Assembly (NCBI RefSeq): GCF_001559075.2
Contig: NZ_CP014015.2
Coordinates: forward strand, 4,464,001 to 4,528,000
Direction of reading: 5' to 3'
Source: Citrobacter amalonaticus
Lineage (GTDB): Bacteria; Pseudomonadota; Gammaproteobacteria; Enterobacterales; Enterobacteriaceae
DNA: 64,000 nucleotides
Both the position numbers and the translations under genes were made by a program. Under the pieces are notes generated by a model. The model ran no database searches. It had not been told where the DNA came from and worked only from the letters and a program-made list of their open reading frames with translations. Positions 25,375 to 32,921 of this stretch are shown here, piece after piece (positions within the stretch are counted from its first letter, which is position 1; each line of letters opens with the position of its first letter).

Positions 25375-27990
25375 TTACCGGCAGTCCACCACAATCTTAT
25401 GATGCCAGTTCTCCGGTTTACGCTGCTCCTCGGTGGCAACAGGTACCGTAAACGTGCACTGTTCATTTTTTCCTTCACCCCAGACCACACGAAGCGTCTG
25501 GGACTGGCGGGCATCCAGACCACTGAGATAGGCCAGCCCCTTATTCCCCACAATACCGGCCTCATCCTTTTCCCCGTCCAGATACACCATGGCACCGAGA
25601 GGAACCGATCTGGCACTGCGGATTTCCACCATCGCCCGACGTCCTACACGGGTCGCAAATTTAAGGTGAACCGCTGCTCCAGGGGTCGGTACCACTTTGC
25701 GGGAGGACTCTTTCAGCTCCACGTTGTCTGTTCCGGTGGTATCCAGGCTGACGGTGTTGTAGCGGTAAGGCGTGAGATACGTCACGACGGCATGGCCGAA
25801 ATAATCAGTCCGGGCGCGGTTGTTTCCTGACACGCCAATGCCTGATGCCCCGGGGGTTTCGACAATGGCGATGGTATCGCCAAGCGCCGGGGAGAGAATG
25901 GCACCTCCGCTGTACAGCGTGACGCCCCCGCTCATTCCTGCGGAATACTGGTTGTAATCGCTGCTGTGGCTCACGCCGCCGCTGAAGTTCGCCATACTAC
26001 CGTTATATCCCAGCGAGCCAGACTCGCTGTATTTCCCCTGACTGCTGCGCTGGACGTTGGCGGAATAGCTCACGGCACTGTCAAGGGCACTACCGGAATA
26101 TCCCAGTGATTGGCTGTAACGGTTATCCCGGTCACGGGTGAGTCCATAGTTCACTGAACCGTAATTACTTCTCCGCTCATCGTAGCCCCCCAGCGGCAGG
26201 CTGACGGACAGGCTCAGAATATTGTCATTAATGCTGCTGTCGCGGGTATGCGTCCAGGAGAGTGACACGCTGGCCGGGCCGATGGTTGTCCCTGTCCCGC
26301 CGCTGATCGAGGTACTTTTACGGCCTGTGCCATAAAACCGATCCTGGCTCAGGGACAGATACAGGTTGCCAAAATCGTACAAATTCTGATTGACGTTCAT
26401 CTCTACCCGACTGCGCTTACGGCGATTCCATTCCGACTGTCCCGGCTCATAGCCGTCGATGTCAGTATGGCTGTGCCGCGAGATGAATTCGGAGAAATCG
26501 AGATAATTCTTTGAACGGTACTGGTAGCCCAGGATCTGCAGGGAGGTGGCGGTCAGGTCAAAATAACGGGCATAAAGAAAGCGCACTGCCGCACCTTCCT
26601 GGCTTTGATCCTTATTCCAGGTCTCCCGGTGACGGGCATAGGCCACCTCCGTGGAAAAGGCGCCAATACTGCCGATATTCCAGGCCAACCCGGTACTGAG
26701 GGACTGATAATCTTCTGAGGTCAACAGGGAGCTGTTAAGCGTGAAGTGCTCAAAACCATATTCCATACTGCCAGTGACCAGCAGCGGCTCTTCCGTTCCG
26801 GAATTCTGGCTGCGGTATTTCCCTGCGGTGGCGCTGTAGCGAAATGCACCCGGGCGAATCATATTCGGCAGCGCCGTATAGGGTACGCGGAACACCTGGA
26901 ACTGGCCGTCAGATTCTTCCACGGTAACGTCAAGATCTGCGCCAACCTGCGCACTGTACAGATCATCAATGGCAAATGGCCCCGGGGTCAGCGTGTTACT
27001 GTAGATAATGTTCCCCCGCTGGCGGACCACCAGGCGGGCGTTAGTCCGCGCAACGCCCCGGATCACGGGTGCGTAACGGAACTGATTGTCCAGCAGCATG
27101 CGCTCACTGGTAGCCAGCGAAACACCGCTGACCGGCACCGTTCCTGTCATGTAACCTGACGTTTTGGAGTAAATTTCCCCGGCCTGGAACTGGCTGCGAA
27201 GTGACGCAATGTCACGGGCAAGGTAGCTCCGGTCATGATTTGAATCCCAGCCCTTTCCCGGATTCCGGTAGAAAGAATCGATACTGTAAAACCGCCATGC
27301 GCCGAGCGTACCCACGCTGTTCAGGCTGAGATAAGCACTGCGATATGTGCTGTCACTGGTTCTCGAGCCATTACCCGAGTGCCCTTTGACGCTGGAGGAA
27401 TAGAAATACCCCCGGTAAGCCGTCCGCAGACTGGGCACCCCCTCGTCCCATTCAAGAGGGGAAATCATGGCGAAGCGCTGCCTGTCGACGGCTTCCTGAG
27501 GCACCGTAATCTGCAGAACCTGGCTGGCATCATCGTAACTGATGATGGACGCCGGTATCCGCTGCGGGAGATCTTCACATTGCTGCGATTCAGAGCCGGA
27601 CACCGCCTCCATGCCTTTCTGGTCACGGGTTGCCCAGCCTTCGTAAAGGCTGACCTTCAGTCCCAACATTTTCAACTGTGAATGAGTCAGGCAAGGCACG
27701 GTCAACTGATCCTGGTTCACCACAAACATGACTTCCCAGTTTTCTGCAAGCTGATCGTTAACCCGAATATCTACCTGCTTTAAGCCGGGCGAAATAGCGT
27801 TACGGGTAATAAACACATCCGGTGTGACGCCATTTTTATCCTTCAGCAGAAAGGCCTCTTCAAAACCAGATTCGGCAAGCGCATATCCAGGCAGAGCACA
27901 GCCGGCGCTGATGAATCCCGCTGTCAACAACAACCTGACCATCACCTGCAGGCTGTTGATGGCAGAAGACTCTGGCTTTAACTCGCGCAT
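25375..27990 (-). CDS. Fimbrial outer membrane usher (PapC/FimD family)
   Basis: Outer membrane pore that assembles and exports fimbrial subunits. 871 residues. Signal peptide to about residue 39 (YALAES), N-terminal chaperone-binding domain, a 24-strand barrel with plug (RGVARTNARLVVRQRGNIIYSNTLTPGPFAIDDL, about 300-335, is the family signature), and C-terminal domains ending ENWHHKIVVDCR with a Cys pair (EQCTF and VVDCR). Start after GAAGGGAG. It lies 98 bp after the subunit gene, with a hairpin in between. Confidence 0.93.
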   Translation of the reverse strand: MRELKPESSAINSLQVMVRLLLTAGFISAGCALPGYALAESGFEEAFLLKDKNGVTPDVFITRNAISPGLKQVDIRVNDQLAENWEVMFVVNQDQLTVPCLTHSQLKMLGLKVSLYEGWATRDQKGMEAVSGSESQQCEDLPQRIPASIISYDDASQVLQITVPQEAVDRQRFAMISPLEWDEGVPSLRTAYRGYFYSSSVKGHSGNGSRTSDSTYRSAYLSLNSVGTLGAWRFYSIDSFYRNPGKGWDSNHDRSYLARDIASLRSQFQAGEIYSKTSGYMTGTVPVSGVSLATSERMLLDNQFRYAPVIRGVARTNARLVVRQRGNIIYSNTLTPGPFAIDDLYSAQVGADLDVTVEESDGQFQVFRVPYTALPNMIRPGAFRYSATAGKYRSQNSGTEEPLLVTGSMEYGFEHFTLNSSLLTSEDYQSLSTGLAWNIGSIGAFSTEVAYARHRETWNKDQSQEGAAVRFLYARYFDLTATSLQILGYQYRSKNYLDFSEFISRHSHTDIDGYEPGQSEWNRRKRSRVEMNVNQNLYDFGNLYLSLSQDRFYGTGRKSTSISGGTGTTIGPASVSLSWTHTRDSSINDNILSLSVSLPLGGYDERRSNYGSVNYGLTRDRDNRYSQSLGYSGSALDSAVSYSANVQRSSQGKYSESGSLGYNGSMANFSGGVSHSSDYNQYSAGMSGGVTLYSGGAILSPALGDTIAIVETPGASGIGVSGNNRARTDYFGHAVVTYLTPYRYNTVSLDTTGTDNVELKESSRKVVPTPGAAVHLKFATRVGRRAMVEIRSARSVPLGAMVYLDGEKDEAGIVGNKGLAYLSGLDARQSQTLRVVWGEGKNEQCTFTVPVATEEQRKPENWHHKIVVDCR

Positions 27991-28045
27991 AAAACACTCC
28001 CTTCACCCCGCCGGGTATATTCCCTTTATCAACCACGCTCTGTTA

Positions 28046-28069
28046 CAGGCCCCAACTCACCGGGGCCTG
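28046..28069 (-). terminator. Hairpin between fimbrial subunit and usher
   Basis: CAGGCCCC and GGGGCCTG (8-base arms, 8-base loop), 20 bases after the subunit stop and with no T run on the minus strand. Such intercistronic hairpins commonly stabilise the upstream message or cut read-through, so that the major subunit exceeds the usher. Function here is inferred. Confidence 0.5.
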
Positions 28070-28088
28070 AAGAAATGTCCAAAGGCGT

Positions 28089-28679
28089 TTAGAAATAGTT
28101 AATGACGTAGGTGGCCTGTGACGTCACCGTCCCTTCACCGACAGGCAGCGCGCTGGCTTTGTAGGCCGCCTGGTATCTGAGCGTGACGTCTCCAGATGTG
28201 GAAGGCATCGCCGCGCCTTCATCCAGGTTGATGGTGGTATCATCAGGGCTGGGGTTGCTCTGGTTCAGGCTGATTTCACTGGTTCCGGCTGAGTTGAGGA
28301 TCACAATTCCGACGTTGGTCGCCCCACCGGTGTTCGCCAGCAGGTTAGGTTCACCTGCTACAGGTGCCGTACCGGAGAACAGGGCCCTGACGTTTTCAGC
28401 GCCAGTCGAGGCAGCGCAACCCGACAGCTGGATTGAGAACGGGGTTTTGTTAACAATGTCACCGACTGCGGAGAATGCATCGCTGGTTGCACTGAGCAGG
28501 TTGACCGTGGCAGTCAGGCTTGGGGTGCTGTTACCGTCCTGAACCGCGCCAACAATGGTTTCACAGGCCGATGCCGTGATGCTGCCCGAGAAGTTAATGG
28601 TGCCATCCGCCGCCATCGCCCCTGCAGACATCAGTGCAGAAGAGACCAGTGCAGAAAGTAACAAACGATTTGCTTTCAT
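28089..28679 (-). CDS. Major fimbrial subunit (FimA/PapA-type pilin)
   Basis: Structural pilin exported through the usher. 196 residues with signal peptide MKANRLLLSALVSSALMSAGAMA. The mature part starts ADGTINFSGSITASAC. The conserved Cys pair is at about 39 and 88 (QLSGCAAS). The C-terminal strand ends SQATYVINYF with the penultimate aromatic recognised by chaperones. The start ATG follows TGGAG. First gene of the structural operon (subunit, usher, chaperone, adhesin), with an 11-base C/G run about 94 bp upstream. Confidence 0.92.
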   Translation of the reverse strand: MKANRLLLSALVSSALMSAGAMAADGTINFSGSITASACETIVGAVQDGNSTPSLTATVNLLSATSDAFSAVGDIVNKTPFSIQLSGCAASTGAENVRALFSGTAPVAGEPNLLANTGGATNVGIVILNSAGTSEISLNQSNPSPDDTTINLDEGAAMPSTSGDVTLRYQAAYKASALPVGEGTVTSQATYVINYF

Positions 28680-28772
28680 ATGTAAAACTCCATTTTATTG
28701 ATATAACCCTATCTGCTGGTTTTCCTGCAGATTTATTATCATCCAGAGATGCTTTATCAATACCGGCCGTAA

Positions 28773-28783
28773 CCCCCCCCCCC
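28773..28783. repeat. 11-base homopolymeric C/G run upstream of the fimbrial subunit gene
   Basis: Eleven consecutive C on the plus strand (G on the coding strand), 94 bp before the subunit ATG. Homopolymeric C/G runs of this size slip during replication; in Bordetella such a run in fim promoters switches fimbriae on and off by altering element spacing. No convincing -35/-10 pair could be placed across this run, so a switching role is an inference. Confidence 0.6.
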
Positions 28784-28803
28784 ACATTAAAGGGTTGAAT
28801 ACC

Positions 28804-28822
28804 TGCCAGGTTAATCCTGGCA
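28804..28822. promoter_or_regulatory. Perfect inverted repeat in the fimbrial control region
   Basis: TGCCAGG, five bases, CCTGGCA. It lies 21 bases from the C/G run, between the regulator stop and the subunit gene. No T run follows in the direction of the regulator gene, so a binding site or an mRNA hairpin is as likely as a terminator. Confidence 0.45.
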
Positions 28823-28867
28823 TCTCCAATGATGAATTTTTATTACATGGCATCACGTAGAAATAGT

Positions 28868-29320
28868 TTATTTCTCAAGCCCATTAATATCGCAATTAAT
28901 TTCATCCGCTCGGGTGTATAGCGGCGTGATTATATCGCCTCTCAGATAGTACCCTTTCCCTCTGACGCGGATAAATAGTTCGTTTTCGATACCCACCTTA
29001 CTAAAGATTTTCTTCAAATTCTGCATAACCTGCCAGAGGCGGTTATAGGTACCAGATAGATTGTTTCTTTCCCACACGTTAAATATAATTTCCTCATCAG
29101 TAACAATGCCATCTCCAGCATGCTGTATAAGATAAAGAAGCAACTTGCTCATCGTATGCCTGAGCTGGCAAGCTTTTCCTTTGTTGCTTATAAGTTGCAA
29201 CTGCGAGGGTAAATAAAGAACAGAGGAATCGATGAGATATCCGTACGGTTTATTCATATGCTTATTCGTCACTGATCTATATTCTAAAATTAATTTTGTT
29301 TTTGCTATCATAACGCGCAT
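28868..29320 (-). CDS. Winged-helix (OmpR/CadC-type) DNA-binding regulator beside the fimbrial operon
   Basis: Probable regulator of the fimbrial operon downstream on the same strand. It carries only a Trans_reg_C winged-helix domain: RHTMSKLLLYLIQHAGDGIVTDEEIIFNVW (alpha-1/alpha-2), SGTYNRLWQVMQNLKKIFSK (recognition helix), then the wing NELFIRVRGKGYYLRGDI. This resembles the cytoplasmic part of CadC/ToxR proteins, but there is no membrane segment or sensor domain. The start is unsettled: 150 residues from the first ATG, or about 129 from MNKPYGYLIDSSV (ATG 29255-29257), which fits related proteins better; neither has a strong ribosome site. Very AT-rich, suggesting foreign origin. Confidence 0.75.
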   Translation of the reverse strand: MRVMIAKTKLILEYRSVTNKHMNKPYGYLIDSSVLYLPSQLQLISNKGKACQLRHTMSKLLLYLIQHAGDGIVTDEEIIFNVWERNNLSGTYNRLWQVMQNLKKIFSKVGIENELFIRVRGKGYYLRGDIITPLYTRADEINCDINGLEK

Positions 29321-29872
29321 TTTTTCTCATTAAACCCAGATAGCTATAAAAGCATATGTGAAGAATAAAAGTCCACATAAATGCAAAATTAAAGAACAAA
29401 ACACCTAAACGTAATTCACAATTAGCTTTTATATTCAAATAATTGATTTTGTGATTGTGGTTTGTTCGGTAGTTAAACCTTACATCAATGAAGTAATAAA
29501 TATTTTATATAGACAGCAAAAGTGATATTGGGCTTATTGTTGCATTGTTGTTTTATTTAATCATCAGTATTGTTAAATTTACTTATCTCCTTGTTCTGCT
29601 TATGCAGTCTGTTACACAGGAACATATTGATATTAATCGATGTTGACGCCATATCTGTCGTAACCTGACGAACTAAGGGTTGTTTGTGTCACCGAAACAG
29701 ATGTGAGGAGCAGCGCGACCACCTTACTAAAATCTGCAATCGACACACTGAACGAACAGCCTATGGATGCTCTAGAATTATTCATTAGAGGTATCACTTT
29801 CAATAATATTTTATGTTTTGTAAAATAATTTTAATTCGATAATTGTGATTCGACATCACTGGAGAAAGACTT
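29321..29872. other. AT-rich gap between fimbrial regulator and ldhA
   Basis: About 550 bp without a recognisable gene. It must hold the ldhA promoter on the plus strand and the regulator promoter on the minus strand. The left two thirds are very AT-rich, like known H-NS-bound DNA, and probably belong to the fimbrial insertion. No att repeat or tRNA marks the border. Confidence 0.4.
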
Positions 29873-30862
29873 ATGAAACTCGCCGTCTACAGTACAAAAC
29901 AGTACGACAAAAAGTACCTGCAGCAGGTTAACGAAGCCTTTGGTTTTGAGCTTGAATTCTTTGATTTTCTGTTGACGGAGAAAACGGCTAAAACCGCACA
30001 TGGTTGCGAAGCGGTTTGTCTCTTCGTGAACGATGATGGCAGTCGTCCGGTGCTCGAAGAACTGAAAAATCATGGTGTTAAGTACATTGCGTTGCGTTGC
30101 GCGGGTTTCAATAACGTCGATCTGGATGCGGCAAAAGAGTTAGGTCTGCAGGTCGTTCGTGTCCCGGCCTATTCTCCGGAAGCCGTCGCGGAACATGCAG
30201 TGGGCATGATGATGACCCTTAACCGCCGCATTCACCGCGCTTATCAGCGTACCCGCGATGCTAACTTCTCACTGGAAGGGTTAACCGGCTTCACAATGCA
30301 CGGAAAAACAGCGGGTGTGATTGGTACCGGGAAGATCGGCATCGCCGCCCTGCGTATCCTGAAAGGCTTTGGAATGCGTCTGCTGGCGTTTGATCCGTAC
30401 CCCAGCGCAGCTGCGCTCGAGCTCGGCGTGGAATATGTTGACCTGCCGACGCTGTTCGCCGAATCCGATGTGATTTCGCTGCACTGCCCGTTAACGCCGG
30501 AAAACTATCACCTGCTGAACCATGCAGCGTTTGATCAGATGAAAAATGGCGTGATGGTCATCAACACCAGTCGCGGCGCCCTGATCGATTCTCAGGCAGC
30601 GATTGAAGCGTTGAAAAATCAGAAAATTGGTTCACTGGGAATGGACGTTTACGAAAACGAACGCGATCTGTTCTTTGAAGATAAGTCGAACGACGTTATC
30701 CAGGATGATGTTTTCCGTCGCCTGTCGGCCTGTCATAACGTCCTGTTCACCGGGCATCAGGCCTTCCTGACCGCTGAAGCGTTGACCAGTATTTCTGAGA
30801 CCACGCTGCAAAATTTACAGCAGTTAGCGAACGGAGAAACCTGCCCTAACGCCCTGTTCTGA
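29873..30862 (+). CDS. ldhA: Fermentative D-lactate dehydrogenase LdhA
   Basis: Cytosolic NADH-dependent enzyme reducing pyruvate to D-lactate in fermentation. 329 residues, E. coli length. D-2-hydroxyacid dehydrogenase layout: NAD-binding GVIGTGKIGIAALRI (about 148-162), catalytic Arg in NTSRGALID (about 234), Glu in YENERDL (about 263), His in FTGHQAFLT (about 295). Start after GGAGAAAGACTT. In E. coli ydbH lies next to ldhA, so the fimbrial genes interrupt that order here. Confidence 0.97.
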   Translation: MKLAVYSTKQYDKKYLQQVNEAFGFELEFFDFLLTEKTAKTAHGCEAVCLFVNDDGSRPVLEELKNHGVKYIALRCAGFNNVDLDAAKELGLQVVRVPAYSPEAVAEHAVGMMMTLNRRIHRAYQRTRDANFSLEGLTGFTMHGKTAGVIGTGKIGIAALRILKGFGMRLLAFDPYPSAAALELGVEYVDLPTLFAESDVISLHCPLTPENYHLLNHAAFDQMKNGVMVINTSRGALIDSQAAIEALKNQKIGSLGMDVYENERDLFFEDKSNDVIQDDVFRRLSACHNVLFTGHQAFLTAEALTSISETTLQNLQQLANGETCPNALF

Positions 30863-30868
30863 TCCGCC

Positions 30869-30893
30869 GCCCTCCTGTTCGCAGGAGGGCATT
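30869..30893 (+). terminator. Terminator after ldhA
   Basis: GCCCTCCTG, a TTCG tetraloop and CAGGAGGGC followed by ATTTC, six bases after the stop. The stable UUCG loop supports the call; the T run is short. Confidence 0.75.
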
Positions 30894-30971
30894 TCAGAAT
30901 TTCCCCAATGCCACTGGCGATAAGATCGGTATGCTGTCGGTGGCGATTACGTTTTAATGCAGAGAGTTAAC

Positions 30972-31394
30972 ATGAAGAAGGTCGTAGCGCTGGTTGCGCT
31001 GAGCCTGCTGGTTGCAGGTTGTGTAAGCAATGGAAAAGTGTCGGTCAGCCGTGAGCAATTACAGCATCACCGCTTTGTGCTGGAGAGCGTAGACGGTAAA
31101 CCGATCAATGCGACGGGTCATCCGCTTGAACTGAGTTTTGGCGAAAAGATGATGATTTCGGGCAATATGTGTAATCGCTTCAACGGTCAGGCATCACTTT
31201 CTGACGGTGCATTGAAGGTAAAAGAGATGGCGATGACCCGGATGATGTGCGCCGATCCCCAGCTTAGCGAGTTGGATAATACCCTCAGCACCATGCTGAA
31301 ACAGGGCGCACAAGTAGACCTGACCGCCAACCAGCTCACTCTGGCCACAGCGGAACATACGTTAAGCTATAAACTTGCCGATTTAATGCAGTAA
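30972..31394 (+). CDS. hslJ: HslJ, META-domain outer membrane lipoprotein
   Basis: Heat-inducible lipoprotein linked in E. coli to novobiocin resistance; molecular role not settled. 140 residues as in E. coli. Signal MKKVVALVALSLLVAGC with lipobox VAGC, then a META domain (HHRFVLESVDGKPI to DLTANQLTLATAEHTLSYKL). The start at 30972 is chosen for the AGAGAG ribosome site and the E. coli match over an ATG 15 bases upstream. Convergent with ydbJ. Confidence 0.94.
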   Translation: MKKVVALVALSLLVAGCVSNGKVSVSREQLQHHRFVLESVDGKPINATGHPLELSFGEKMMISGNMCNRFNGQASLSDGALKVKEMAMTRMMCADPQLSELDNTLSTMLKQGAQVDLTANQLTLATAEHTLSYKLADLMQ

Positions 31395-31401
31395 TGGGCG
31401 C

Positions 31402-31674
31402 TTAATAGCTACCACAGCTTCCCGCGGCGAGGGATTGTTCGCTGCAACGTTTGCCGTTGGGAAGCGCGCACATACCGATTGCCGATCCGTCTAACTGACG
31501 GGCAACGGAAAGTGAACCGCCTATCATGGCGCAATTGGCCTCACCGGAACTGGTCATCGATGCTTTTAAACCCGGTGCGACATGCGCTGCTGTCGCCTGC
31601 TGAACAGGTTCATTGTCACTGCTGCAAGCCGACAATAATAACGCGGCACATCCTACCCAAAACGCTGCGCGCAT
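31402..31674 (-). CDS. ydbJ: YdbJ, DUF333 lipoprotein
   Basis: Small secreted lipoprotein of unknown role. 90 residues: MRAAFWVGCAALLLSAC gives a lipobox (LSAC, Cys17), then the DUF333 segment NCAMIGGSLSVARQLDGSAIGMCALPNGKRC with its conserved cysteines. The start is set by the near-identical E. coli N-terminus; an in-frame ATG 33 bases upstream is ignored. Confidence 0.93.
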   Translation of the reverse strand: MRAAFWVGCAALLLSACSSDNEPVQQATAAHVAPGLKASMTSSGEANCAMIGGSLSVARQLDGSAIGMCALPNGKRCSEQSLAAGSCGSY

Positions 31675-31763
31675 TTGACTCCCCTCATATTCTGTAAGCG
31701 TAAACAAGCCGCACTAATAATAGGCATCCGAATCCGTCGCGTCGAGAGTCAAAACGCGCAATT

Positions 31764-31786
31764 ATGCGGCCCCGCCGCATTTTATT
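31764..31786 (+). terminator. Stem-loop between ydbJ and the NlpC/P60 gene
   Basis: ATGCGGC, CCC loop, GCCGCAT, TTTTATT. The T-rich side is on the plus strand although both flanking genes are on the minus strand, so its direction of action is unclear. Confidence 0.4.
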
Positions 31787-31830
31787 GCGCTTTTTCACCC
31801 GGATTTGGATCCCATGGCCCTGTTCTGTCG

Positions 31831-32358
31831 TTATGCGCTCACCCGGCGAGCGGTCAAATAGTGCGCCTGCCAGTACTGATTCGATAAATGTGACATTGTC
31901 ACGCCTTGCGAGCTGGAGGCATGAATAAAGGCATCATTGCCGATATAGACGCCAACGTGATGCACGTTCGGCTCTGTCTTAAAGAACACCAGATCGCCGA
32001 CTTTCAGCTCACGCTGACTGACTCTCTGCCCCATATGACTTTGCTCCTGCGCGGTACGCGGCAAGCGTCTATGGATAACCGAGGCAATAATTCTGCGCGT
32101 AAACGCCGAACAATCAATACCATTGCGGCTGTCACCTCCCCAGCGGTAATCGGTTCCTCTCCACACCGCAAATTCACTCATAATGCGACGCTTAAGTTGC
32201 GCTTTCTTATTCTGAACAGGCGCTTGTGAAAAGTGCCCTTCAGAATAAGAGAGTTGCGAAAAGGTATTGAATCCCCAGTCTTTGGCCTGGATTTTCACGA
32301 AGGCAAATGACGACGATGAGACGGAAATAAGTAAAGTAAGCAGTAATATTCGTAACAT
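31831..32358 (-). CDS. Secreted NlpC/P60-family peptidoglycan endopeptidase
   Basis: Likely periplasmic gamma-D-glutamyl-diaminopimelate or D,L-endopeptidase acting on murein peptides. 175 residues with a signal peptide (MLRILLLTLLISVSSSSFA). Catalytic residues of the family are in place: Cys83 in NGIDCSAF, His133/134 in NVHHVGVYIG, and a third polar residue His146 in AFIHASSSQGV. Similar in size to MepS and NlpC but clearly a separate paralogue; substrate and partners not known. Weak ribosome site at the ATG. Single gene on the minus strand. Confidence 0.85.
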   Translation of the reverse strand: MLRILLLTLLISVSSSSFAFVKIQAKDWGFNTFSQLSYSEGHFSQAPVQNKKAQLKRRIMSEFAVWRGTDYRWGGDSRNGIDCSAFTRRIIASVIHRRLPRTAQEQSHMGQRVSQRELKVGDLVFFKTEPNVHHVGVYIGNDAFIHASSSQGVTMSHLSNQYWQAHYLTARRVSA

Positions 32359-32921
32359 AACCTAATCAAAACAATTAAATATCTGAACACATCCATACTT
32401 TTGGCGCACGAAGAAGAGTTATCGATAACGATAAATAAAAGAGTCATTTTTGTTATAACGCGTATTCGCGATAAAAAAGATTATTAGCATTCAATAACGC
32501 AAAGGTTTACATCCCCTTCCCGTCCTGAACGGCGCTCAGTATAGACGCGGGCGGCCTGATACCGAACTTAAAAAGTCTTATTAAGAAATTCACATCATGA
32601 GATAATGGCCAGGATAATAAATTCATTAAGAAAATCCTCAAAGGAAATCTCAATCCATTTTTGGACAATGCGTTTTATATATCGACTCTCGCGCAAGCAA
32701 TAACTAACTCATAACAAAAAAGCACAATTAAATATACAACCCGGTGTTACGTGCCGGGTAATGAAATTGTCGTTGTTTTTGCGAGCCTTGTGTCAATTTG
32801 TGCACTCGAAAGCGGCACAACTTCTAGGGAATACAGGAAAGTCCTATACTAAAGGAATAACTATCAGGACGCTAAGTGGTTTCCTGCGTCCCTCTTTTTT
32901 TGCGCAATGTAAGGGTGTCAT
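32359..32921. promoter_or_regulatory. Control region upstream of ydbK
   Basis: 563 bp without a gene. A -10-like TATACT lies at 32845-32850. Two small inverted repeats occur, GTTATCGATAAC (32418-32429) and ACCCGG/CCGGGT (32739-32759). A terminator-like hairpin sits in the leader just before ydbK and is listed separately. No SoxS box could be assigned with confidence, although ydbK is oxidative-stress related in E. coli. Confidence 0.45.
32867..32901 (+). promoter_or_regulatory. Terminator-like hairpin in the ydbK leader
   Basis: GGACGC, a 13-base loop and GCGTCC, then seven T at 32895-32901. It lies between the putative promoter and the ydbK ATG at 32922 and could act as an attenuator. The six-pair stem is modest, so termination would be partial. 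Confidence 0.45.

Noticed and set aside
28594..28785. Small minus-strand frame starting MGGG across the C/G run, overlapping the subunit gene
   Set aside because: Tempting as a phase-variable leader peptide, but it has no ribosome site and mostly overlaps the pilin signal peptide in another frame.
29331..29872. Search for a small RNA or att site upstream of ldhA
   Set aside because: AT-rich sequence without a terminator-type hairpin on either strand, tRNA fragment or direct repeat.
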